Of a stretch of DNA of 64,000 nucleotides, positions 58,087-64,000 are shown piece after piece. Each line of letters starts with the position of its first letter. Positions within the stretch are counted from its first letter, which is position 1. The translations under genes were made by a program, and so were the position numbers. Origin of the DNA: Mycolicibacterium sediminis (GTDB lineage: Bacteria; Actinomycetota; Actinomycetes; Mycobacteriales; Mycobacteriaceae); the NCBI RefSeq assembly GCF_010731735.1, contig NZ_AP022588.1, forward strand, positions 5,518,001 through 5,582,000, given 5' to 3'. The notes below the pieces were generated by a model. The model worked only from the letters and a program-made list of their open reading frames with translations. It was not told where the DNA came from and searched no databases.

Positions 58087-59229
58087 ATGTCTTCCTCAGC
58101 CAGTGACCTCGACCAGGCCGTCCGCGCCTCCCTCGGCAAGGTGATCGACCCGGAGCTGCGGCGTCCGATCACCGAAGTCGGCATGGTCAAGGACGTCACC
58201 ATCGACGCCGACCACGGCGTGCACGTCGAGGTCTACCTGACCACCGAGGCGTGCCCCAAGAAGAGCGAGATCATCGACCGGGTGAAGCAGGCCGTCTCCG
58301 ACGTGCCCGGCACCGGCGCCGTCAAGGTCACGCTCGACGTGATGAACGACGAGCAGCGCACCGAACTCCGCAAGCTGCTGCGCGGCGACTCCCGCGAGCC
58401 GGTGATCCCATTCGCGCAGCCAGGCTCGCTGACCCGCGTGTACGCCGTCGCCTCCGGCAAGGGCGGGGTCGGCAAGTCGAGCGTCACCGTGAACCTCGCC
58501 GCCGCGATGGCCGCTCGCGGCCTGTCCGTCGGCGTCCTCGACGCCGACATCTACGGCCACTCGGTACCACGCATGATGGGCACCGACGACCGCCCGACGC
58601 AGGTCGACTCGATGATCCTGCCGCCCGTCTCGCACGACGTGAAGGTCATCTCGATCGCGATGTTCACCCAGGGCAACACGCCCGTGGTGTGGCGCGGACC
58701 GATGCTGCACCGCGCACTGCAGCAGTTCCTCGCCGACGTCTACTGGGGTGACCTCGACGTCCTGCTGCTCGACCTGCCGCCCGGGACCGGCGACATCGCA
58801 ATTTCGGTGTCGCAGTTGATCCCCGGCGCGGAGATCCTGGTGGTCACCACCCCGCAGCTCGCGGCCGCCGAGGTCGCCGAACGGGCCGGTGCGATCGCCC
58901 TGCAGACCCGGCAGCGCATCGTCGGCGTCGTGGAGAACATGTCCGGGCTGCTGCTGCCCGACGGGTCCACCCTCAACCTGTTCGGCGAGGGCGGCGGACG
59001 TCAGGTGGCCGAGCGGCTCACCATCGCGGTCGGAGCGGACGTGCCGCTACTGGGGCAGGTCCCGCTCGACCCCGCGCTGGTCGAGGCAGGCGACACGGGT
59101 GTGCCGCTGGTCCTGAGCGCGCCGGACTCCGTGGCCGGCAAGGAACTTCGCAAGGTGGCCGACGCGCTGTCCTCGCGCAAGCGCGGACTGGCCGGCATGT
59201 CGCTCGGACTGGATCCCGCCGGACGCTGA
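58087..59229 (+). CDS. mrp: Mrp/ApbC-type iron-sulfur cluster carrier ATPase
   Basis: A 380-residue protein. Residues 1-95 are a MIP18/DUF59 domain (KVIDPELRRPITEVGMV). The P-loop deviant Walker A SGKGGVGKSS spans 123-132, followed by VLDADIYGHSVPRMMG and LLLDLPPGTGDIAIS. Family members bind a [4Fe-4S] cluster at a C-terminal CxxC and deliver it to apoproteins; I see no CxxC here, the only nearby segment being VVENMSGLLLPDG, so cluster binding may differ. It is convergent with tatB 11 bp away. Confidence 0.92.
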   Translation: MSSSASDLDQAVRASLGKVIDPELRRPITEVGMVKDVTIDADHGVHVEVYLTTEACPKKSEIIDRVKQAVSDVPGTGAVKVTLDVMNDEQRTELRKLLRGDSREPVIPFAQPGSLTRVYAVASGKGGVGKSSVTVNLAAAMAARGLSVGVLDADIYGHSVPRMMGTDDRPTQVDSMILPPVSHDVKVISIAMFTQGNTPVVWRGPMLHRALQQFLADVYWGDLDVLLLDLPPGTGDIAISVSQLIPGAEILVVTTPQLAAAEVAERAGAIALQTRQRIVGVVENMSGLLLPDGSTLNLFGEGGGRQVAERLTIAVGADVPLLGQVPLDPALVEAGDTGVPLVLSAPDSVAGKELRKVADALSSRKRGLAGMSLGLDPAGR

Positions 59230-59240
59230 CCCGTCGCCGC

Positions 59241-59636
59241 TCAGGTGGCGTCGGAGTCGAACGGCGTCGCCGCGGACGGGTCCACCGGTTTCGGCGGCGG
59301 TGGGCCGGGCGGCGGTGCCGAGTGCGGCTTCTCCGCGGGCGTGTCGAACTTCCCGGTGAGGAACGAGTCGTCGCCGTCAAGCAGGTGCTTGGTGAGGGCC
59401 GCGCGCGGCGTCATGCCCCGCAACTTCTGCAGCTCCGAGAGTGGTTCCCGCAGGTCCTCGAACTCAGGCCCGAGGTCCTGGCGCAGCTGACTCGTCGCTC
59501 CGCTGAGGTACTCGCGGGCCTGCCGCACGGAGTTCGACGTCCAGCGGATCGCACCGGGCAGTCGCTCGGGTCCGAGGATCACCAGGCCGGCGATCACGAG
59601 GACGAGCATCTCGCCCCATCCGACGTTGGCGAACAC
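59241..59636 (-). CDS. tatB: Twin-arginine translocase subunit TatB
   Basis: A 131-residue protein: one N-terminal membrane helix (WGEMLVLVIAGLVILGPERLP, residues about 7-27) with the Glu8 and GPERLP motif of TatB, an amphipathic helix, and a Pro-rich cytoplasmic tail (PPPGPPPPKPVDPS). It works with TatC in recognising folded precursors. It starts 3 bp after the htrA stop, as the last gene of the sigE operon, the same order as in M. tuberculosis. Confidence 0.93.
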   Translation of the reverse strand: MFANVGWGEMLVLVIAGLVILGPERLPGAIRWTSNSVRQAREYLSGATSQLRQDLGPEFEDLREPLSELQKLRGMTPRAALTKHLLDGDDSFLTGKFDTPAEKPHSAPPPGPPPPKPVDPSAATPFDSDAT

Positions 59637-59639
59637 GGT

Positions 59640-61136
59640 TTACGAGGCGGGTTGGTCTGCGTCGGAACCCGGGGTGATCATCAGCGTGACGGGACGCCCG
59701 TCGCGCATCACCTCGATGGGGGCTTCCTGACCGATCTTGAGCTGACGGACCGCGACGATCATCTCGTCTGCGTCGGCCACCTTCCGGTCGCCGACCTTGA
59801 CGACGACGTCGTTCTCGAGCAGACCGGCCCTCTCCGCGGGGCCGCCGACGGTGACGTTGGCGATCTGCGCGCCCGAGGCGACCGAATTGCTGACCGAGCG
59901 CGCCGTGAGTTCCAGCGTCGGGTGAGCGATCTTGCCGTCCTTGATCAGGGTCTCGACCACGCTCTTGACCTCGTTGACGGGGATCGCGAAGCCCAGGCCA
60001 CTGGCGCTGTCCGACAACGACTTTCCGGCGGTGTTGATGCCGATGATCTCGGAGTTCATGTTGATCAGGGGGCCACCGGAGTTGCCGTGGTTGATCGAGG
60101 CGTCCGTCTGCACGCCGTCGATGACCGTCTGTGTGTCGGAGCCCTCGCCCGACAGCGGCACCGGCCGGTGCAGCGCGCTGACGATGCCGTGGGTGACGGT
60201 GCTGCGCAGCCCCAGGGGTGCGCCCGCAGCGATCACCTCTTCGCCGACCTGGACCTTCTCCGAGTCGCCGAACCGAGCGACCGACAGGTTGTCGACGTTG
60301 TCGACCTTGATGACGGCGAGGTCGGTCTTGGGGTCGCGCCCGACGAGGTTCGCCGGTACTTCCTTGCCGTCGTTGAAGACGACCGTCAGCTTGTAGTCGG
60401 CCGGGTTCTTCGCGGCCTCGGAGATGACGTGGTTGTTGGTCACGATGTAACCGCGGCCGTCGATGACGACGCCCGACCCCTGGGACCCCTCGGTCTTGCT
60501 GGTCGCCTCGATCGTCACGACGGAGTCGGCGACGGCCTTCGCCACGGTCGCGAACCGGCCAGCGGGCGCCTCGGGGTTGTCGTCGGTCTCCAGCGTCACC
60601 TTCGACGTCGTGAACGCCTCGACGACCTGTGCGGTCTTGTTGCCGACCCAGCCGCCACCGAGGCCGATGATCAGCGCCACGATCGCCAGCAGTGCCAGCG
60701 CGGTCCACGACACCCTGCGCCCGAAGAGCACGTCGCGGACACCGAGCTTGCCGGCGGGCACCTGCTCGACGACGGGTGCGGACTGCGGTTGCGCGGGGGT
60801 GCCGAGCGACGGGATGGCCGAGGGGTCGCGCCACGGATCCGGCGGGACGTCGCCGCTGGTGTCGCGTGAGGCCTCGAGTGCGCCGGCGTCCGCGGGGTGG
60901 CGCTGCAGCGACTCACCGGCACCGTTGCGGCCGAACGCCTCGGCGAGCACGGGGTCCGGCGCCTGATTGCGCGGTGCGTACTCACCCTGATCGCGCTGCT
61001 GGTCGGCGCCCAGGAACGAGCCGGTGAAGCCCTCGGGACGGCCGAAGGTCCGGGTGGCGGCCGGGTCGACGGGCGGACGGTTCACCGGGCGGGGCGCCAG
61101 GCGGTGCGTGTTGCCGGACTGGTCCTGATTGGTCAC
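59640..61136 (-). CDS. htrA: Membrane-anchored serine protease HtrA (DegP type)
   Basis: A 498-residue protease. A Pro-rich cytoplasmic part (about 130 residues) precedes one membrane segment (VSWTALALLAIVALIIGLGG). The trypsin-like domain has catalytic His236 (TNNHVIS), Asp272 (KTDLAVIK) and Ser353 (GNSGGPL); a PDZ domain follows (about 400-485, GLLENDVVVKVGD). It degrades misfolded envelope proteins. GTG 61136 (VTNQDQSGN) is preferred; GTG 61148 and TTG 61157 are alternatives. A 26-bp palindrome lies in its leader. Confidence 0.93.
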   Translation of the reverse strand: MTNQDQSGNTHRLAPRPVNRPPVDPAATRTFGRPEGFTGSFLGADQQRDQGEYAPRNQAPDPVLAEAFGRNGAGESLQRHPADAGALEASRDTSGDVPPDPWRDPSAIPSLGTPAQPQSAPVVEQVPAGKLGVRDVLFGRRVSWTALALLAIVALIIGLGGGWVGNKTAQVVEAFTTSKVTLETDDNPEAPAGRFATVAKAVADSVVTIEATSKTEGSQGSGVVIDGRGYIVTNNHVISEAAKNPADYKLTVVFNDGKEVPANLVGRDPKTDLAVIKVDNVDNLSVARFGDSEKVQVGEEVIAAGAPLGLRSTVTHGIVSALHRPVPLSGEGSDTQTVIDGVQTDASINHGNSGGPLINMNSEIIGINTAGKSLSDSASGLGFAIPVNEVKSVVETLIKDGKIAHPTLELTARSVSNSVASGAQIANVTVGGPAERAGLLENDVVVKVGDRKVADADEMIVAVRQLKIGQEAPIEVMRDGRPVTLMITPGSDADQPAS

Positions 61137-61160
61137 CCGTTGATCCACTCTCGTCAAGGC

Positions 61161-61186
61161 GCACGCCAGTCTCGAGACTGACGTGC
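61161..61186. promoter_or_regulatory. 26-bp near-perfect palindrome between rseA and htrA
   Basis: GCACGCCAGTCT-CG-AGACTGACGTGC: 12-bp arms with one mismatch and only a CG centre. It may be a protein-binding operator or a transcription attenuator between rseA and htrA. Confidence 0.45.
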
Positions 61187-61232
61187 GCTATTCGTTTCCG
61201 GAGCCGGTTCGTCGGCCGAACTCCCTGCCAGC

Positions 61233-61631
61233 CTACCGGGGTTTGCGGCGGTCACGCAGGCTGCCGTCGGCGAACCCGGGGTCGTCGTCACCGAGGGTCG
61301 GCTCGTGGACGGCATGGTGCGGGATCTGCGACAACGCCCCCAGCAGGGACGTGGGAATGGAGATCGGGCAGGACTCCCGCAACGCCGTCCGCGCCTGGCC
61401 CTGTGCGTCGATCGCCGCGGCGCACTCGGGGCACTGCGACATGTGACCGGCCGCCCGGAGGTGAACCTTCATGCTCAGCTCACCGTCTACGAACGCCGCA
61501 ACCGCCTCGGTCGACAGGTGCTCGGTCGAGCCGAACTGCCGAGGGCCGACGGGACTGCCGCTCTGCGACGCGAACTGGGTGGGGAACCACGAGAGGGCCC
61601 GACGGAAGACGTGTGCGGGATCGACCATCAT
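61233..61631 (-). CDS. rseA: Anti-sigma factor RseA (zinc-associated)
   Basis: A 132-residue protein with the ZAS motif His63-x3-Cys67-x2-Cys70 (GHMSQCPEC). STEHLSTEAVAAFVDGELSM upstream of it is the usual anti-sigma N-terminus. There is no membrane segment, consistent with the soluble RseA of mycobacteria, which binds SigE and is degraded by ClpC1P2 after phosphorylation. Two adjacent ATGs (61631, 61628) follow GAGAGGAG. It follows sigE by 92 bp. Confidence 0.93.
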   Translation of the reverse strand: MMVDPAHVFRRALSWFPTQFASQSGSPVGPRQFGSTEHLSTEAVAAFVDGELSMKVHLRAAGHMSQCPECAAAIDAQGQARTALRESCPISIPTSLLGALSQIPHHAVHEPTLGDDDPGFADGSLRDRRKPR

Positions 61632-61723
61632 CGGACTCCTCTCCAGTCGTCACACGACGCGATACGCGACTCTTCGAATGTAGCGCGGCCCGCGTCCTCA
61701 GACACCCAGGAACGCTCCGAGGA

Positions 61724-62515
61724 TCACGCCGATCGGGCGTGGTGGGCGGTGTCTGGGCTCGGGTGGGCCGCCAGGTAGTCGCGCAGCGCCTGCCGTCCAC
61801 GGTGGATGCGGCTACGAACGGTGCCCAGCTTCACGCCGAGCGTCGCGCCGATCTCCTCGTAGGACAATCCCTCGATGTCGCACAGCACCACGGCGGCACG
61901 GAACTCCGGCGGCAGCGAGTCCAGCGCGGCCTGCAGGTCGGGTCCCAGACGCGAATCGTGGTAGATCTGCTCGGGATTCGGGTCGTCCGCCGGCACGCGG
62001 TCGTAGTCCTCCGGCAGCGCCTCCATGCGGATGCGGTTGCGGCGGCGGACCATGTCCAGGAAGAGGTTGGTCGTGATGCGGTGCAACCAGCCCTCGAAGG
62101 TGCCCGGCTGGTAGTTCTGCACCGACCGAAAGACCCGGATGAAGGTCTCCTGGGTGAGGTCGTCGGCGTCGTGCTGATTGCCCGAGAGCCGGTAGGCCAG
62201 GCGGTAGACGCGGTCGGCGTGCTGCCGGACCAGCTCGTCCCACGACGGCATCGCCGACTGGTCGCCGGTTGCGTCGAACACGGCGGTGCCCGTCAGCTCG
62301 TCGGTGGGCTCGACCCAGCCGGCCTGCTCGGCGTCGGAGCCCGGCTCGAGGTGAGTCATGAAGACGGGGGACGTGCTTGGCGTGGTCGTCGGATCCTCCA
62401 GATCGCCGTGGCGGACTCCGTCGGTTCGTGACGGAGCCTCTGGCCCGACAACGCCCCGTCCGGCACGGAAATTCCCGCCGTCGTTCTCGAACTGCGGGGT
62501 CGCACCGTGTGTCAT
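61724..62515 (-). CDS. sigE: ECF RNA polymerase sigma factor SigE
   Basis: A 263-residue sigma factor. Region 2 is MPSWDELVRQHADRVYRLAY to TTNLFLDMVRRRNRIR; region 4 is LPPEFRAAVVLCDIEGLSYEE to KLGTVRSRIHRGRQALRDYL. The core is nearly the same as M. tuberculosis SigE, which controls surface stress and starvation responses. The long variable N-terminus starts at ATG 62515 (MTHGATPQFEND); a second ATG at 62359 (MTHLEPGSDAEQ) would give 211 residues. Multiple starts are known for this gene in M. tuberculosis. It is divergent from the O-methyltransferase gene. Confidence 0.94.
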   Translation of the reverse strand: MTHGATPQFENDGGNFRAGRGVVGPEAPSRTDGVRHGDLEDPTTTPSTSPVFMTHLEPGSDAEQAGWVEPTDELTGTAVFDATGDQSAMPSWDELVRQHADRVYRLAYRLSGNQHDADDLTQETFIRVFRSVQNYQPGTFEGWLHRITTNLFLDMVRRRNRIRMEALPEDYDRVPADDPNPEQIYHDSRLGPDLQAALDSLPPEFRAAVVLCDIEGLSYEEIGATLGVKLGTVRSRIHRGRQALRDYLAAHPSPDTAHHARSA

Positions 62516-62559
62516 GGACCTACCGTTCCGCACCCTGTTGAGGTGGACATATGAGCCGA

Positions 62560-62574
62560 CTGAACTTTTCCTGA
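62560..62574. promoter_or_regulatory. CTGA direct repeat upstream of sigE
   Basis: CTGA occurs at 62560 and 62571, an 11-bp spacing, 45-60 bp upstream of the sigE ATG. MprA, an OmpR-type regulator binding direct repeats, controls sigE in M. tuberculosis; this is a possible site, from spacing and position only. Confidence 0.25.
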
Positions 62575-62680
62575 GAAAGCGGGCTACCCGGCGCGCGACG
62601 TGCACAAACGAGGTGAGAATCCGCCCACACCGGCGCCGTCGCGCGGGCGTGTCGCCGGCTCCACCTTCGTCGTCGCCCTC

Positions 62681-62686
62681 TACGCT
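62681..62686 (+). promoter_or_regulatory. -10 element of the O-methyltransferase gene
   Basis: TACGCT, 6 nt, ATG 62693; predicted leaderless. Confidence 0.45.
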
Positions 62687-62692
62687 GCGGGC

Positions 62693-63352
62693 ATGGCCAG
62701 CACCGATGAGGGTCAGGTACGGCCGAGTCGCTCCGAGTCGATCCTGACGCACGCCGAACAGTCGATCACCGAGGACTCGATCACCGCCGCCGCGCGCGAG
62801 CGGTCCGACGACAGCGGTGCCGGCGCGGTGACGCCCGCGGTCGGGGCGCTGCTCAGCGTGCTGGCACGGCTCGCGAGGGCGAAGGCCGTCGTCGAGGTCG
62901 GCACCGGCGCCGGGGTCAGCGGTCTGTGGCTGCTCGCCGGGATGCGCGAGGACGGCGTCCTCACCACCATCGACGTCGAACCCGAGCACCAGCGACTCGC
63001 CAAGCAGGCGTTCCAGGAGGCCGGCATCGGCCCGTCGCGGACCCGCCTCATCGGTGGACGCGCCCAGGAGGTGCTGACCCGCCTCGCCGACGAGTCCTAC
63101 GACCTGGTGTTCGTCGACGCCGACCCGATCGATCAGCCGCAGTTCGTCGCCGAGGGCGTCCGCCTGCTCCGGCCCGGCGGCGCGATCGTGGTGCACCGCG
63201 CCGCGCTCGGTGGCCGCGCCGGGGATGCGAGCGCGTCCGACAAGGAGGTCGGCGCCGTCCGCGAGGCCGCCCGCCTGATCGCCGAGGACGAGCGGCTGAC
63301 GCCAGTGCTCATCCCGCTCGGCGACGGCCTGCTCGCCGCCGCGCGCGACTGA
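62693..63352 (+). CDS. SAM-dependent O-methyltransferase (Rv1220c homologue)
   Basis: A 219-residue class I methyltransferase of the catechol O-methyltransferase-like family. VVEVGTGAGVSGLWLLAGM is the SAM-binding motif I, TTIDVEPEHQRLAKQAF motif post-I, and DLVFVDADPIDQPQFVAEG the metal-binding Asp region. The C-terminal half has GGAIVVHRAALGG. It lies divergent from sigE as in M. tuberculosis. The acceptor is unknown. The ATG 62693 is supported by the -10. Confidence 0.88.
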   Translation: MASTDEGQVRPSRSESILTHAEQSITEDSITAAARERSDDSGAGAVTPAVGALLSVLARLARAKAVVEVGTGAGVSGLWLLAGMREDGVLTTIDVEPEHQRLAKQAFQEAGIGPSRTRLIGGRAQEVLTRLADESYDLVFVDADPIDQPQFVAEGVRLLRPGGAIVVHRAALGGRAGDASASDKEVGAVREAARLIAEDERLTPVLIPLGDGLLAAARD

Positions 63353-63399
63353 CCCGCCGCGACCCCCTTCTCCGACGCCCGCCCGCCTCGCCCGCTTTT

Positions 63400-63470
63400 T
63401 GCGGCGAAACGTCGTTCCCTGTCGCTGACGGCCCGCCGTCGCGACCATGAGTGCTGTCTCGCCGCGGGCG
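63400..63470. repeat. Decayed copy of the DUF559-unit 3' end and inverted repeat
   Basis: Bases 63402-63466 align without gaps to 27040-27104 with 50 of 65 positions identical. On the minus strand the similarity covers the last codons of the nuclease-like gene (RRDSTHGR here, RRASNHGR there) and the adjoining repeat (CGAAACGTCGTTCCCTGTCGC). No body of the gene is left. Only a remnant or solo end remains between the O-methyltransferase and TetR genes. Confidence 0.6.
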
Positions 63471-63488
63471 TCGACGCTTGACGGCCGA

Positions 63489-63524
63489 CTGAACGAGCGT
63501 TTAGCCTACTGAACATGCGTTCAG
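63489..63524. promoter_or_regulatory. Paired operator of the TetR gene with overlapping -10
   Basis: Two copies of CTGAACNNNNGTTYAG at 63489-63504 and 63509-63524, spaced 20 bp (two helical turns). The second covers the ATG at 63515. The -10 TAGCCT (63502-63507) lies between them and ends 7 nt before the ATG, so the message should be leaderless and the gene autoregulated. Confidence 0.6.
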
Positions 63525-64000
63525 CGGACGACCTCACGGCGGTGGCCAGAATCCGCGACGCGGCGATCGACCGGTTCGGCCGCGACGGGTTCGCCGTGGG
63601 CGTCCGTGCGATCGCCACCGACGCGGGGGTCAGCCCGGCGCTGGTGATCCACCACTTCGGCTCCAAGGACGGGCTGCGCAAGGCCTGCGACGACTTCATC
63701 GCCGAGACGATCCGCGCCAGCAAGAGCGAGGCGATTCAGAGTTCCGATCCGGCGACCTGGCTGTCGCAGATGGCGGAGATCGAGGAGTACGCGCCGCTGA
63801 TGGCCTACCTGGTGCGCAGCATGCAGTCCGGCGGCGACCTAGCGAAGATGTTGTGGCGCAACATGATCGACAACGTCGAGCAGTACCTCGACGAGGGCGT
63901 GCGAGCCGGCACCATCAAGCAGAGTGCCGACCCGAAGGCCCGCGCCCGCTTCCTCGCGATGGCCAACGGCGGCGGGTTCCTGCTGTACCTACAGCTCCAC
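63515..64000 (+). CDS. TetR-family regulator, truncated by the window end (Rv1219c-like)
   Basis: The first 162 codons of a TetR regulator are in the window; the 3' end is outside. ARIRDAAIDRFGRDGFAVG leads into the helix-turn-helix VRAIATDAGVSPALVIHHFGSKDGL (about residues 30-54). The rest of the visible part is the helical effector domain. In M. tuberculosis the corresponding Rv1219c represses the adjacent ABC efflux genes (Rv1217c-Rv1218c); whether they follow here cannot be seen. The twin inverted repeats over its start suggest autorepression. Confidence 0.85.
   Translation, partial: MRSADDLTAVARIRDAAIDRFGRDGFAVGVRAIATDAGVSPALVIHHFGSKDGLRKACDDFIAETIRASKSEAIQSSDPATWLSQMAEIEEYAPLMAYLVRSMQSGGDLAKMLWRNMIDNVEQYLDEGVRAGTIKQSADPKARARFLAMANGGGFLLYLQLH

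Overview
The window is high-GC actinobacterial chromosome, most likely a rapidly growing Mycobacterium (Mycolicibacterium). From memory of the M. tuberculosis map, its gene order largely repeats the Rv1219c-Rv1261c stretch: TetR, O-methyltransferase, sigE-rseA-htrA-tatB, mrp, transglycosylase, DUF1003, MgtE/PRC protein, lpqY-sugABC, corA, lpqZ, SDR, kgd, Rv1249c/1250/1251c homologues, lprE, deaD, acyltransferase, TetR-cyp130, glycolate-oxidase-like, tap-like MFS, udgB, Ddn-like. Nearly every position is coding; no gene-free stretch exceeds about 300 bp. No rRNA, tRNA, CRISPR array or classical insertion sequence was seen.

Layout. 1-5731 (minus): one compact operon encoding a nitrate/taurine/thiamine-precursor type ABC importer (lipoprotein, two permeases, ATPase), an ACMSD-type amidohydrolase, a 2,6-dihydroxypyridine-hydroxylase-like flavin monooxygenase and a gene cut by the window edge; a divergent GAF/PucR regulator (5836-7527) probably controls it. 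7540-13876: redox and repair genes. 13873-18512: irtA-irtB siderophore importer with an IdeR-like box and a trailing DABB gene, a block that sits elsewhere in M. tuberculosis. 18656-26311: CYP130 with its TetR partner, a large arylsulfatase, an acyltransferase coupled to the DEAD-box helicase. 26436-37552: lprE, a Vsr/DUF559-type gene flanked by perfect 23-bp inverted repeats, the large RecB-like nuclease/helicase, an FAD oxidase and two MFS exporters. 37762-46825: central carbon metabolism (kgd, malic enzyme) and CorA. 46908-51872: trehalose recycling importer LpqY-SugABC. 52025-59229: envelope and Mg-related small operons, lytic transglycosylase and Mrp. 59241-64000: the SigE envelope-stress operon with its divergent O-methyltransferase and a TetR gene cut by the right edge.

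Most notable: (1) the inverted-repeat-flanked endonuclease gene wedged between lprE and the nuclease/helicase, with a decayed second copy at 63400-63470; (2) a 32-bp tandem duplication between sugA and sugB that creates two 11-codon micro-ORFs, each chained to the next by an ATGA overlap; (3) at least nine genes, with TetR at the right edge a tenth, whose TANNNT-like -10 lies 6-7 nt before the start codon, predicting leaderless mRNAs, some with operators over the start codon.

Start codons were chosen by Shine-Dalgarno sites, ATGA/GTGA overlaps, -10 spacing or family alignment recalled from memory; Rv names are recalled, not searched.
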